Origin: Catonia carolina
Taxonomy: Eukaryota > Arthropoda > Insecta > Hemiptera > Achilidae
Length of the DNA: 64,000 nt
Reading direction: 5' to 3'
NCBI GenBank assembly: GCA_035578175.1
Contig: JAQMRL010000006.1
Location: 53,110,001-53,174,000 of the forward strand
Both the position numbers and the translations under genes were made by a program. Shown one piece after another: positions 50,801 through 53,939 of the stretch (positions are counted from its first letter, which is position 1; every line of letters begins with the position of its first letter). Below the pieces are notes generated by a model. That model saw only the letters and a program-made list of their open reading frames with translations, was not told the DNA's origin and did not search any database.

Positions 50801-53632
50801 ATTTTCAGCCGCACCTCTGGTGAACAGACGCTGACCTACAAACCGCTTGATGCAAGGCAGACGCTGTAGGATTTCTTTTGTTGGTTTTTGTCAACCCTGG
50901 GTATTTTATATCCCCAGTACCCCCCTCCGAAGAGGTGAGCGTACCCCATCGCCAGGGGCGGCGCCCGATAGCAGGTCCAACAACAGCCACGGGATTATTA
51001 TTATTATTAATATTATTATTATTAGCAAATTCTCCCAATAATGGAAGACGTTAGGCTCAATTAACTTTTCTTTGGGTTCTTCCTGTTCTTCCAATAGACT
51101 TTCATTCTTTCTGAGAAAGCTTGTTTATGTTCTTCTGAACAGTTTGGCCTGACTTGTTTTTGCTGCGGTTGCTCAGGTGAAACTTCCCAGTTATTTACTT
51201 TGTCTTGAAACGTGTCTCTTTCTATGATATCGGTTAAACTTATGTTTCCATGTTCGAGGTCCTTACGAATTTCTTGAAGCCATGGTGTTGAGGTTTTAAG
51301 TGCGGTTATATAGTCTACAATCTTCTTAGTCAATCGATCTTGTGATAACCTATTAAGATGACCAAAGAATTTCAGTCTTTGTTTCCTAAAGTCAATTTCG
51401 ATGTTTGAATACTTCTCCGTTGTTTTGATTAATTGTAGCTTGTAGCCGTCTTCAGTAAGCCTAGCCCCTAAGATCGTAGAAGTTTACCAGAGAACTCCGA
51501 CTTGCTCCCTCGTATAAGCCCAAGCTCCCCAGAATCCGACAGCCTGGTTGCCACTTTTATGCACCTGGGGTAGTTTTGTCTTTACTTGTACAAGCCATAT
51601 TTGCTTGTAATTGGTTCTCTAGCTTTCGCTAGCGGTTTAAACCAGGGATTGTGAGTTCCTGGAGCGTGTTTGCAGCTGCACCTCCTGTTGAACAGAATCA
51701 TTATTATTATTTACAAGTGTAGTGTTTTAAAGGATTTCTATCTGTTGCTGCACTCCTTCAACTTAAAGAGGTCTTCCCCGCCTCTCTGTTAGTTCCTTTC
51801 ATGGAGGTTGGGTTGACTATAAACCGAGGGCCGCACTGCAGGTGGGTAGTTAAGTTGTTGGATGGAGGGTAGAGGATGGTGGGTGGAGGGTGGATATACA
51901 ATGGCTCCACTGTTTTATGTATTTTATTCCATGCACAGGCACCATGTATCAATAGTTACATTGTACAAAATGTCTCAAGAAAATTACTTTTATCTGAATG
52001 TAGTCCCTATTAATGGAATTAAATTGTGAATAAAGTAAGGTCTATATGGTTGCATGAGTATTATAATGACAGAAAAGCAATTTCCCCAGAACAGCAACTA
52101 ATTCTCACAATAAGGTCAACTCCCACTTCATTAGCTACTTGTGCCCATAGGCTATGAGTATTTTGGCATTCTTCTGTAGCTAGTCAGTTGGGCCCCAGAT
52201 GGCTTTGCACTTGAATATCACTGCTTGATTATTATTTTTTGTGGTTGATTATTATGCTAATTAATACAAAACGAAAGTGTTGTGCAGCAGCAAGAGTGGT
52301 TCAGAAGAGATAGGAAATGTAAAAGTAGACAACAAAATCATACAGGAAGTTGGGGAATTCTGATATCTAGAGGGTAAAATAACAAAGGATGGTAGAAGCA
52401 CAAGTGATATCAAAAGTAGAATTGCTCAAGCTAAAAAAGCCTTTGAAATAAAAAACAGCTTACTGACTACAAATAGTGATTTACAAATTAGAAAAAAATT
52501 TCTTAAAACATTATGTTTGAAGTGTAGCATTATACGGGAGTGAAACGTGGGTGATAGGAGCTGTAGAAAAGAAGAGGCTAGAAGCTTTTGAAATATGGTG
52601 TTATAGGAAAATGTTAAAGATTAGGTGGGTGGACAAAATAAGTAATTTAGAGGTTCTTAGGCGAACAAATGAAAAAAGAAGTATATATAAGCATCTTGCC
52701 AGAAGAAGGGATAGGCTAGTGGGGCATATCTTAAGACATCCAGGTATTGGTCTATCAATAATGGAGGGTAATATTAAGGAAGTAAATTCTAGGGGGAGGC
52801 AAAGATTAGAATATATAAAGCAAATTACAAAAGATGTAGGGTGTTACAGGTATGTAGTTATGAAACGACTTGCACAAGATAGAACAGCTTGGAGGAATGC
52901 ATCAAACCAGTCGAGAGACTGATGATAAAAAAAAGCTAATTAATATAGGTGCTTGAAACAGTATAGGTATTTTGAAGCGATTCAAAATAGAATATTCAGA
53001 ACACAAGAAACAGCTTGTTATGCATGTGGTGGGTGGCCAGAATTAACCAACCAGACTGTTTATCTTGATAAACGCCAGGTGGGCGCCATGGCTTGGATGG
53101 AGAGGGTAATTCTGTCAACTCCAAAAACAAAGAACACAGCAGATAATTGCCCGATGGGTCACTTGGATGGTAGCTACCCCTACCCACTGGGTAACCATCC
53201 AGCAGTGCGGCCACAGCCTAAGGGGTGAGTGGAGGCCATCAAAAAAAAATTATTATACTAAAAATTTTCATTAGTAGATTGAAAAAAATAAAAATCTATT
53301 AATTTTTAATCGTATGTATAAAAGAAAATAAATTCTAACCTACAGGAACGATTGCTACATTGGACAAAATTTTGTGGAAAGTTTCGGATAAATAAGGTTA
53401 CTCGAGCCCATCAATTTTATTAAAACAAAAATTGTTCTTAGTATAGTGATATCACTCAAGTATGAACTTATTCCCAAGGGCCTGTTAGTCATTATTCAAT
53501 ATCGAGATCATTACTTCTGACTTTACGATTTCTTGAAAAAAATTTATTAATTTGATGATGGTGATTCTAATACATTGTTTCTTTCTATGATTTCAGTTTC
53601 GTCCATCTGTATTTACTATGCCAGTTGATTGA
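6529..53632 (+). CDS. Secreted protein of unknown family, 15 coding exons, eleven of them phase-2 microexons
   Basis: The CDS is the join of 6529-6629, 9175-9225, 13615-13665, 16644-16688, 22499-22555, 25675-25695, 29494-29574, 31525-31548, 32042-32083, 35265-35309, 39955-39990, 41662-41703, 44988-45171, 49397-49519 and 53597-53632. That is 939 nt, 312 residues plus TGA, open throughout. Every internal exon has AG before and GT after, mostly GTAAGT or GTGAGT. The eleven exons from 9175 to 41703 are 21-81 nt, all multiples of 3, all split after codon position 2. The N-terminus is a hydrophobic signal peptide (residues 1 to about 25, cleavage expected after AVYS). The mature chain is hydrophilic with a single Cys (EPCAV) and one GKRR basic site near residue 70. 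The last about 115 residues (exons 14-16) are the only long module. I do not recognise the family. The structure resembles hemipteran microexon effector genes, which is inference. Further in-frame exons could exist because all the small exons are phase-symmetric. Confidence 0.82.
6979..7797 (-). mobile_element. CR1-like LINE 3' end, split by an LN1 insertion
   Basis: The flanks 6979-7237 and 7735-7797 match, in the same order, the CR1-like element at 58306-59257 (GACTCCAAAAG, CAAGATAAAACTGAT, ATTCATCACTTACC, TTTTCAACCAAAA). A 33-bp tandem duplication (ATAACCCCATCCAGGAGACT) is present near 6980-7046. No intact protein remains. Confidence 0.6.
7238..7721 (+). mobile_element. LN1 LINE, 5'-truncated, with 13-bp target duplication
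   Basis: ATATATTTTTCAA flanks both sides (7225-7237, 7722-7734). The insert encodes the tail of a LINE polyprotein: [30 protein letters not shown], then in other frames [17 protein letters not shown], ending at GTCGAGAGACTGATGACAAAAAA. Frameshifts break it. Other LN1 copies are at 27053, 40043 and 52267. Confidence 0.82.
7801..9108 (+). repeat. HA copy with TG/AG microsatellite and nested MITE
   Basis: A full HA, preceded by T5. Its microsatellite site is expanded into a TGTG run followed by a long GAGA run (about 7930-7980). A TA-flanked MITE (8676-9021) interrupts its 3' part. Confidence 0.82.
8676..9021. mobile_element. TA-flanked MITE (copy 1), 346 bp
   Basis: It is inserted at a TA in HA (TA 8674-8675 and 9022-9023). 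The ends are TAGTCCAGCC…TTAGTTTGCTCC and, inverted, GGAGCAAACTAA…GGCTCAACTG. Inside is the palindromic AAAATACTTTTAAAAGTATT. A second copy is at 57489-57860. TA target and TIRs point to the Tc1/mariner superfamily. Confidence 0.8.
9175..9225 (+). CDS. Exon 3, 51-nt microexon
   Basis: The acceptor is TTTGAATAG and the donor is CTAGC|GTACGT. In phase 2 it reads [18 protein letters not shown] (outer residues shared with neighbours). A run-on reading stays open past the donor for a while, so the choice of GTACGT over a later GT rests on phase agreement with exon 4. Confidence 0.72.
9226..10269. other. Intron 3, first part
   Basis: AT-rich sequence with no recognisable element apart from the candidate microexon at 10049-10078. 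Confidence 0.4.
10049..10078 (+). CDS. Candidate optional 30-nt microexon
   Basis: AG precedes it (TTTGTTACAG) and GTAAAA follows. It is 30 nt, open in phase 2, and would add about ten residues ([14 protein letters not shown]) between exons 3 and 4 without changing frame. The donor is weak and the segment contains a chance palindrome (AGGTTC…GAACCT), so this may be a false positive. It is excluded from the main model. Confidence 0.22.
10270..10744 (+). pseudogene. Jockey-like RT C-terminal fragment
   Basis: Translated in shifting frames it reads [71 protein letters not shown], then [15 protein letters not shown] and a stop. This is the typical region after the RT thumb of Jockey-clade LINEs. 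A near-identical copy with a satellite-like insertion is at 29815-30252. Confidence 0.78.
10800..12470. other. Intron 3, unassigned; short repeats and a strong hairpin
   Basis: It holds two copies of a GCACG(T/A)AAAGCTTGAAACT segment (about 11310 and 11463) and three copies of TACAGACTGATTTT (11687-11730). Small open frames at 11600-11878 and 11859-12056 have no splice or homology support. Confidence 0.4.
11783..11826. repeat. Perfect 16-bp-stem hairpin
   Basis: TGTCTACCTGAATTGA and TCAATTCAGGTAGACA are exact reverse complements across a 12-base loop. It is the longest perfect short hairpin seen in the intron. Confidence 0.7.
12471..13467 (-). mobile_element. Mariner-like element with about 220-bp inverted ends
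   Basis: It is flanked by TA on both sides (12469-12470, 13468-13469). Ends CAGGGTTATT…AATAACCCTG extend to long imperfect arms containing GAGGAAGTTTCAAAGTTTTT and CCAAACTCGCCCTACATACG. The minus strand encodes fragments of a mariner-like transposase: [59 protein letters not shown]. Stops and deletions make it inactive. Confidence 0.78.
13615..13665 (+). CDS. Exon 4, 51-nt microexon
   Basis: The acceptor follows a pyrimidine-rich tract (CTTTCACTTGTTTTAATAG) and the donor is CTAGG|GTAAGT. In phase 2 it encodes [16 protein letters not shown] plus shared residues. The other two frames contain stops. It ends in GG, so the following exon completes a Gly codon. Confidence 0.82.
14270..14830 (+). 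pseudogene. Decayed DDE transposase N-terminal region
   Basis: Shifting frames give [29 protein letters not shown], and [19 protein letters not shown], which resemble the helix-turn-helix region of hemipteran DDE-superfamily transposases (ELPTL…SRSTL…LGF pattern). Several stops. The family call is tentative. Confidence 0.45.
15065..15316 (-). pseudogene. LINE C-terminal tail fragment
   Basis: The minus frame reads [60 protein letters not shown] and a stop, the conserved last segment of RTE- or R-type insect LINEs. Only the tail is present. A relative is at 63565-63700. Confidence 0.75.
15521..16410 (+). repeat. HA copy, diverged
   Basis: A full-length but more diverged HA (GTCTTACCCTGTATAAATAT start). 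The microsatellite site is short (TTTGTGTGTAAAA). It ends with GCAGGAGAAATTCGTG and the CACACCAGAT hairpin region. Confidence 0.75.
16644..16688 (+). CDS. Exon 5, 45-nt microexon with basic site
   Basis: The acceptor is TTTAAATTACAG and the donor is TTCAT|GTGAGT. It encodes [15 protein letters not shown] in phase 2, with the first Gly completed across the exon 4 junction. The Gly-Lys-Arg-Arg is a prohormone-convertase-like cleavage and amidation motif. Whether it is used is unknown. Confidence 0.8.
16910..17278 (+). repeat. HA copy with internal deletion
   Basis: The HA 5' end up to GATTGGTCTGTG is joined at about 17048 to the 3' third (TTTTACGATAAAAACGTAT). It is truncated before the 3' hairpin. 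The deletion begins at the microsatellite site. Confidence 0.75.
17560..18903 (+). mobile_element. Complete DD41D mariner-type element, 1344 bp
   Basis: TA flanks both ends (17558-17559, 18904-18905). Termini CCGGGTGAGC…GCTCACCCGG are perfect inverses, and the first 95 bases of both arms differ at a single position. The length and one transposase gene fit a full autonomous structure. Near-identical arms argue for a recent insertion. Confidence 0.93.
17741..18778 (+). pseudogene. DD41D transposase, one nonsense codon
   Basis: From ATG 17741 the frame runs 345 codons to TAA at 18776-18778, broken only by TAA at 18602-18604 (after PLDFFFWG, before IKDRVF). The N-terminal helix-turn-helix includes [11 protein letters not shown] and the GRPSVSE linker. 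The catalytic acids are D153 (CFTDEST), D240 (FQQDGAPPH) and D282 (TPLDFFFWG). The 41-residue gap between the last two places it with DD41D (rosa/Visitor-like) mariners. Otherwise intact. Confidence 0.9.
19220..20745 (-). pseudogene. Non-LTR retrotransposon RT (CR1/Jockey-like), broken
   Basis: Read on the minus strand from 20745: [73 protein letters not shown] (YADD catalytic box near 19950), then [15 protein letters not shown] and [15 protein letters not shown]. Frameshifts and stops separate the blocks. The 3' end shows TTTATGT-type tail repeats around 19240-19270. Endonuclease domain absent (5' truncation). Confidence 0.85.
20746..21181 (+). pseudogene. LINE C-terminal fragment, plus strand
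   Basis: Reads [43 protein letters not shown], then shifted [17 protein letters not shown] and [18 protein letters not shown]. It abuts the minus-strand LINE at 20745 head to head. Same type as 26294-26888. Confidence 0.75.
21182..22070. other. Intron 5, mostly unassigned
   Basis: Around 21770-21860 a plus-strand stretch reads [17 protein letters not shown], weakly like a LINE tail. The rest shows no recognisable element. Confidence 0.35.
22071..22400 (+). mobile_element. SN1 SINE copy 1, tRNA-like head
   Basis: It has an A box (TGGTCTAGAGG, 22084-22094), a B box (GGTTCAAATCC, 22152-22162), an anonymous body with CATCATCCTCATCTCATTGG, and an A-rich 3' end. That is the pol III SINE layout. 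It sits just upstream of exon 6. Confidence 0.85.
22499..22555 (+). CDS. Exon 6, 57-nt microexon
   Basis: The acceptor is TTCTAAATTTCAG and the donor is ACCAC|GTAAGT. It encodes [18 protein letters not shown] and part of Thr codons in phase 2. The exon lies between two SN1 SINE copies (22071-22400 and 22790-23096) but is itself unique sequence. Confidence 0.82.
22790..23096 (+). mobile_element. SN1 SINE copy 2 with 11-bp target duplication
   Basis: AAGTACTTTCC flanks both sides (22779-22789, 23097-23107). The copy begins inside the A-box region and keeps the B box, body and A-tail. It inserted in intron 6. Confidence 0.87.
23240..23525 (-). mobile_element. CR1-like 3' fragment
   Basis: Colinear with 58306-58700 (GGGGACTCCAGGAGGAGTAT, GAAATTCTTGTACGCTATAA, GTAGGTTTTTGTTCAAACAA). 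Only non-coding tail and the last codons remain. Confidence 0.6.
23530..23932 (-). repeat. RB repeat, inverted copy
   Basis: RB is a repeat of about 400 bp with the core AATGGTAAACCACCTCACTC and an end GGTTCAAACCAGCCTTTCGG. This copy is inverted and faces the partial plus copy at 23985. No TSD was resolved. Confidence 0.7.
23985..24166 (+). repeat. RB repeat, partial
   Basis: The first half of RB (AGACAGGTGGAGTGTCAAA to GTAATTAATTTCATTAC), ended by the foldback element that follows. Confidence 0.7.
24190..24684. mobile_element. Foldback element with arms of about 130 bp
   Basis: GTATTCAGTATAAA…CGATTGACCAGTTATTCG…ATTTAAATAATG on the left is repeated inverted on the right (CATTATTTAAAT…CGAATAACTGGTCAATCG…TTTATACTGAATAC). 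Both inner arms end in AAGCTTCTTCC-type tracts. The loop has a weak open frame ([16 protein letters not shown]), perhaps a transposase HTH scrap. Confidence 0.75.
24304..24325. repeat. 22-bp perfect palindrome
   Basis: The sequence is centred on AAGCTTAAGCTT and flanked by G and C runs, which extend the self-complementarity. It lies at the inner end of the left foldback arm. Confidence 0.75.
25115..25245 (-). repeat. RE repeat, inverted copy
   Basis: TCATGCTCTGATGACAGAGC, TGGCGCCC, CACCGGACGAAGTTGATGG match 4255-4375 inverted. No mariner codons are visible next to this copy. Confidence 0.5.
25675..25695 (+). CDS. Exon 7, 21-nt microexon
   Basis: This is the smallest exon, 21 nt (TSRLDDF plus two bases of Val), with acceptor TATTTTTCCAG and donor TTTGT|GTAAGT. 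A competing donor two bases upstream (TTT|GTGTAA) would give a 19-nt exon. It pairs with an alternative acceptor of exon 8. An LTR-like repeat starts only 31 bp after the donor, at 25727. Confidence 0.75.
25727..26140. repeat. LTR-like sequence, partial
   Basis: It starts TGTGAAACTTAT, then GTCCGTTTCGGGATCTGG, matching the solo LTR at 44315-44864. It contains TTATATAGGAGGG as a possible LTR promoter. Its right part is displaced by a LINE insertion, and the far LTR end was not found. Confidence 0.5.
26146..26293. repeat. Polypyrimidine (CTT/CTC) tract, about 148 bp
   Basis: Nearly pure CTC/CTT triplets on the plus strand. On the minus strand this is a GGA/GAA-rich tail directly after a LINE fragment, so it is probably the LINE 3' tail grown into a microsatellite. 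Confidence 0.85.
26294..26888 (-). pseudogene. LINE C-terminal fragment, minus strand
   Basis: Reads [73 protein letters not shown]. The flanks 26092-26139 and 26889-26925 share GGAGGGCTAATGGAGATTTC and ATTTCGACATAACA, an unusually long target duplication of about 40 bp with a small internal indel. Confidence 0.78.
27053..28106 (-). pseudogene. LN1 LINE with RT block, broken
   Basis: Minus-strand reading gives [31 protein letters not shown] (RT catalytic FADD), NGMDEIMR, then in other frames the LN1 tail ending in the complement of GTCGAGAGACTGATGA. Several frameshifts. The longest LN1 copy here. Confidence 0.83.
28513..29430 (+). repeat. HA copy, full length
   Basis: Close to the HA consensus from ACTTTCTCTTGCC to GGCGAGAGAAAGT, hairpin and a T10 run. 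It ends about 60 bp before exon 8. Confidence 0.85.
29494..29574 (+). CDS. Exon 8, 81-nt exon
   Basis: It encodes [20 protein letters not shown] and continues KAVPDSI, ending at donor ATCAA|GTAAGT. For phase 2 the acceptor is the AG at 29492-29493 (GTAAG|GATTG). The more canonical TTTCAG five bases upstream would create a stop unless exon 7 used its alternative donor. The segment is Ala-rich and likely helical. Confidence 0.72.
29815..30252 (+). pseudogene. Jockey-like C-terminal fragment with internal tandem repeat
   Basis: Matches 10370-10744 nearly base for base ([19 protein letters not shown]… to LPLRFC and stop). A stretch of about 65 bp at 29935-30000 is a new array of TTTACAGCATCAAAT units expanded from one CATCAAATATAG site. 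Confidence 0.78.
31525..31548 (+). CDS. Exon 9, 24-nt microexon (duplicated)
   Basis: The acceptor is TATCTTTTTCAG and the donor is TATAC|GTAAGT. It encodes KIIGGVVY plus part of Thr in phase 2. A diverged second copy with intact splice sites is at 36878-36901. Confidence 0.82.
31605..31965 (+). repeat. RB repeat in intron 9
   Basis: Diverged RB, from CTGCTAGTTCCAGGGCTAC to CAGCCTTTCGGCTCATGAAC. Its duplicate is at 36995-37355. Confidence 0.7.
32042..32083 (+). CDS. Exon 10, 42-nt microexon (duplicated)
   Basis: The acceptor is CTTAAATTTCAG and the donor is AATGG|GTAAGC. It encodes [14 protein letters not shown] plus part of Gly in phase 2. Its second copy at 37429-37470 differs by two amino acids (F to V, G to D). 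Confidence 0.82.
32174..33077 (-). repeat. HA copy, minus, with CG/CA microsatellite
   Basis: Full inverted HA. Its microsatellite site holds (CG)n(CA)n at about 32911-32943. It lies in intron 10. Confidence 0.85.
33240..33285. repeat. (TTA)n microsatellite
   Basis: About 15 TTA/ATT triplets just before the Jockey-like element. Confidence 0.9.
33370..34455 (+). pseudogene. Jockey-like reverse transcriptase, broken
   Basis: Blocks in order: [51 protein letters not shown], frameshift, [19 protein letters not shown] (catalytic FADD), [19 protein letters not shown], then [16 protein letters not shown] and [18 protein letters not shown]. This is the Jockey-clade order, 5' truncated. Confidence 0.83.
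34500..34790. repeat. RC repeat, single unit
   Basis: AAACTACAAGAGATA, TTTTCAGATTCGTAATCTGC, CGACCGGAAGTGACC, ending TTAAAAATTGCTACCAGACA and TGAGAC, as at 2845-3660. Confidence 0.7.
34800..35205 (+). repeat. RB repeat in intron 10
   Basis: Near full-length RB ending about 60 bp before exon 11. In the distal duplicate only its second half remains (from 37555), which places the deletion breakpoint inside this RB. Confidence 0.75.
35265..35309 (+). CDS. Exon 11, 45-nt microexon (duplicated)
   Basis: The acceptor is ACTGTTTTTAG and the donor is AATGA|GTAAGT. It encodes [15 protein letters not shown] in phase 2, an acidic and probably helical stretch. A second copy at 37829-37873 has lost its donor. 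Confidence 0.82.
35325..35570 (+). repeat. RD repeat, copy 1
   Basis: RD: GCCTGATT…GGCAAAACGTGCGT, AGTCTTGTACGTCTGCAATA, CAATGGGTGTTGTCAATTTT-like, CATGCGTAGCCCAGCGCT. It starts 15 bp after exon 11. Other copies are at 37888-38530 and 43172-43440. Confidence 0.7.
35571..36125 (-). repeat. HA copy, minus, 3'-truncated
   Basis: Begins mid-element at GAAAATAACGCTAAAC and runs to GGCAAGAGAAAGT. It separates the two duplication blocks. Confidence 0.8.
36878..36901 (+). CDS. Exon 9', duplicate microexon
   Basis: This is the tandem copy of exon 9 with one substitution (Tyr to His). The acceptor TTTTTCAG and donor CATAC|GTAAGA are intact and the phase is unchanged, so it could be spliced in addition to or instead of exon 9. 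Expression is unknown. Confidence 0.55.
37429..37470 (+). CDS. Exon 10', duplicate microexon
   Basis: This is the tandem copy of exon 10, reading [14 protein letters not shown] in phase 2, with acceptor AAATTTCAG and donor AATGG|GTAAGT. The donor is a better match to consensus than that of exon 10. Joining it directly to exon 12 keeps the frame. Confidence 0.55.
37555..38065 (+). repeat. Segmental duplication, distal block 2
   Basis: Copy of 34998-35510: the second half of RB, exon 11' and the start of RD. The 2.87 kb of proximal sequence between the blocks (HA, Jockey, RC, half of RB) is missing here. Confidence 0.88.
37829..37873 (+). pseudogene. Exon 11', duplicate with dead donor
   Basis: This is the copy of exon 11 ([15 protein letters not shown]) with acceptor GTTTTTAG intact. 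The donor GTAAGT is changed to TTAAGT, and reading through gives AAT GAT TAA, a stop one residue later. It is either a dead exon skipped in the mRNA or an alternative terminal exon giving a short isoform. Confidence 0.6.
37888..38530 (+). repeat. RD repeat, copy 2, interrupted
   Basis: RD split at GTAGGTCAGAGG by a 385-bp GC-rich insertion. The remainder resumes TTATGCAGGGTCGAAGTT and CGTAGCCCGGCGCTC. Confidence 0.8.
38073..38457. mobile_element. GC-rich retroposon-like insertion, 385 bp
   Basis: Flanked by a perfect 12-bp duplication GTAGGTCAGAGG (38061-38072, 38458-38469). It is far richer in GC than its surroundings. The right end is A-rich (GTAAAGAAATGTATAGATAA), fitting target-primed reverse transcription on the plus strand. 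The content is unrecognised: it is not the SN1 SINE or any other family in the window, and overlapping frames on both strands look non-coding. Confidence 0.75.
38964..39866 (-). repeat. HA copy, minus, with (CA)n
   Basis: Full inverted HA with a CA run at about 39697-39732. It ends about 90 bp before exon 12. Confidence 0.85.
39955..39990 (+). CDS. Exon 12, 36-nt microexon
   Basis: The acceptor is CATTGGTTTTAG and the donor is AAAGA|GTAAGT. It encodes [12 protein letters not shown] plus part of Glu in phase 2. A LINE insertion begins 52 bp after the donor and leaves it intact. Confidence 0.8.
40043..40807 (+). mobile_element. LN1 LINE, 5'-truncated, with 11-bp duplication
   Basis: AAAATAAATAA on both sides (40032-40042, 40808-40818). 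Encodes [55 protein letters not shown], then shifted [16 protein letters not shown] and [17 protein letters not shown]. It lies 52 bp after the exon 12 donor. Confidence 0.83.
40819..41661. other. Intron 12, unassigned
   Basis: Two related stretches begin AACCGGC(A/G)(A/G)GTTAAG(G/A)GCAAC (40880 and 41325). It includes a GC-richer part near 41440-41540. No conserved protein recognised. It ends in the T-rich acceptor of exon 13. Confidence 0.4.
41662..41703 (+). CDS. Exon 13, 42-nt microexon
   Basis: It has a strong acceptor after a long T tract (TTTTTACTTTTTAG) and donor TTAGA|GTAAGT. It encodes [14 protein letters not shown] in phase 2. It is the last of the eleven consecutive small exons. 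Confidence 0.83.
41852..42894 (-). mobile_element. pogo/Tigger-like element remnant
   Basis: TA lies on both sides (41850-41851, 42895-42896). Ends contain CAGTAAAATCTCTCTAT and its inverse, with subterminal copies of CTATAGAGAGTTCCG. On the minus strand a C-terminal transposase stretch is readable: [19 protein letters not shown], then [14 protein letters not shown] and EDMFYEL, an acidic tail typical of pogo/Tigger proteins. Most of the catalytic domain is gone. Confidence 0.68.
43172..43440 (+). repeat. RD repeat, copy 3
   Basis: GGAGAGCACTGGGCAAAACG to AGCGCTCACAACAACAATTG, the most complete RD copy. It lies in intron 13. Confidence 0.7.
43655..44060 (+). repeat. RB repeat in intron 13
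   Basis: Near-consensus RB, CCATAACAGACAGGTGGAGT to GCCTTTCGGCTGTTGACC. The open frame [18 protein letters not shown] inside it recurs in other RB copies. Confidence 0.75.
44315..44864. mobile_element. Solo LTR, 550 bp
   Basis: Begins TGTGACA and ends TGTCACA, flanked by a 4-bp duplication ATAT (44311-44314, 44865-44868). It contains TTTATATACC and TTTATAAAAG as promoter-like elements. The 4-bp duplication fits Ty3/Gypsy integration. No internal retroelement sequence is present, as after LTR-LTR recombination. Confidence 0.8.
44988..45171 (+). CDS. Exon 14, 184-nt exon, phase change 2 to 0
   Basis: The acceptor is AATCTTTTGCAG and the donor is GAAAAT|GTAAGT. It starts in phase 2 and ends in phase 0, encoding 62 residues from [20 protein letters not shown] to TYLGRPEN. 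It is the largest coding exon, rich in alternating hydrophobic stretches (SFQLVFTYL) that suggest beta strands. No known domain is recognised. Confidence 0.87.
45590..45985 (+). repeat. RB repeat in intron 14
   Basis: Near-consensus RB (CAAAACAGACAGGTGGAGTG to TTTCGGCTGTTGACC), very similar to the copy at 43655. Confidence 0.75.
46245..46436. repeat. (GT)n/(GC)n microsatellite within HA
   Basis: About 190 bp of GTGTGT with GCGCGC islands, expanded from the short TGTGTG site of HA. All overlapping open frames here are artefacts of the repeat. Confidence 0.95.
46626..46757 (+). mobile_element. SN1 SINE copy 3, 5'-truncated
   Basis: 11-bp duplication TTTACTAAACT at 46615-46625 and 46758-46768, which is HA sequence. 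Contains the SN1 3' body and an A-tail. Younger than the HA copy that hosts it. Confidence 0.87.
47451..48414 (-). repeat. HA copy, minus, last in window
   Basis: Full inverted HA. Contains a local scramble of CTCTAGTGGTC units near 48170-48215. No HA sequence was seen beyond this point. Confidence 0.83.
48554..48703. repeat. 150-bp element with perfect 18-bp inverted ends
   Basis: AAATACTGTGGATTATTT at the left and its exact complement at the right (48686-48703). Small enough to be a MITE remnant. No clear target duplication. Confidence 0.6.
48999..49353. mobile_element. MITE of 355 bp next to exon 15
   Basis: Ends TATGAAGGGTACAGGGGAAA and, inverted, TATGAAGGGTGCAGGGGAAA, extending to about 30 bp. 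It contains internal copies of CAGGGGAAAAAC. Ends 43 bp before exon 15, so the branch point and pyrimidine tract may lie partly in its flank. Confidence 0.75.
49397..49519 (+). CDS. Exon 15, 123-nt exon, phase 0
   Basis: The acceptor is TTTCTGTTTCAG and the donor is ACG|GTACGA. It encodes 41 residues, [17 protein letters not shown] to [10 protein letters not shown], including the only Cys of the mature protein. A 355-bp MITE ends 43 bp before the exon. Confidence 0.86.
50190..50400. repeat. (ACC/AAC)n and (CATTAT)n simple repeats
   Basis: Imperfect CAC/CAA triplets, then GATCATTATC and ATTTATTT runs. Non-coding. Confidence 0.9.
50425..50717 (-). pseudogene. LINE C-terminal fragment
   Basis: Minus frame: [57 protein letters not shown]. 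Homologous in layout to 51061-51333, so both come from one LINE family. Only the end of the ORF remains. Confidence 0.65.
51061..51500 (-). pseudogene. LINE C-terminal fragment, related to 50425
   Basis: Minus frame: [56 protein letters not shown]. Upstream on the minus strand a shifted frame continues ([19 protein letters not shown]), the LINE GH-R motif region. Confidence 0.68.
51501..52255. other. Intron 15, unassigned
   Basis: GC-richer than average. 51660-51700 (CAGCTGCACCTCCTGTTGAA) resembles 50805-50830, suggesting a shared LINE-associated segment. No exon signals found. Confidence 0.35.
52267..52934 (+). mobile_element. LN1 LINE, 5'-truncated, with 11-bp duplication
   Basis: GCTAATTAATA on both sides (52256-52266, 52935-52945). 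From 52551 an open stretch reads [67 protein letters not shown] then TGA. The best preserved LN1 tail. Confidence 0.87.
52946..53240. other. Unassigned GC-richer segment
   Basis: An open frame without known motifs ([24 protein letters not shown]) crosses most of it. No flanking splice pair fits the host gene phase. Possibly an unrecognised transposon piece. Confidence 0.3.
53597..53632 (+). CDS. Exon 16, terminal coding exon
   Basis: The acceptor is CTATGATTTCAG, then eleven codons [11 protein letters not shown] and TGA at 53630-53632. Phase 0 matches exon 15. The 3' UTR continues to an AATAAA at 53733. Confidence 0.78.
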   Translation, partial: FRPSVFTMPVD

Positions 53633-53732
53633 AATCCATTGCAAAATTTTTAGTATTATTAAATAATACTAAATTCACAGTATATTCACAAATTTTGTGA
53701 ATATAGCTGTGCTTTAATTAATGATGAATTTA

Positions 53733-53738
53733 AATAAA
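53733..53738 (+). terminator. Poly(A) signal AATAAA of the microexon gene
   Basis: AATAAA lies about 100 bp after the stop codon in AT-rich unique sequence. Cleavage is expected about 15-30 bases further on. It is the first good signal after exon 16. Confidence 0.55.
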
Positions 53739-53939
53739 AATATTATATATAATGATTTCGTGTATATTTTATTTATTCCAGGGGTTTCTGGGAATTTACT
53801 ATCTGAAATATCCGTTCTTCGAATGGGCTTCTTGACACTTTAGAGTTCACATACACATGGCTATAGAATTTTTAGATACATACATAATAAATTAAAAATG
53901 TGATTATATTAGTACTATCAGAATTAGCTATTAAAGCTT

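Noticed and set aside
52953..53228. Open frame of 91 codons before exon 16
   Set aside because: No recognised motif and no splice pair in phase with exons 15 and 16; left as unassigned.
4892..53738. Assignment of the protein to the bicycle family
   Set aside because: Gene structure is similar but the protein has one Cys and no C-Y-C motif; structural resemblance alone is not enough.
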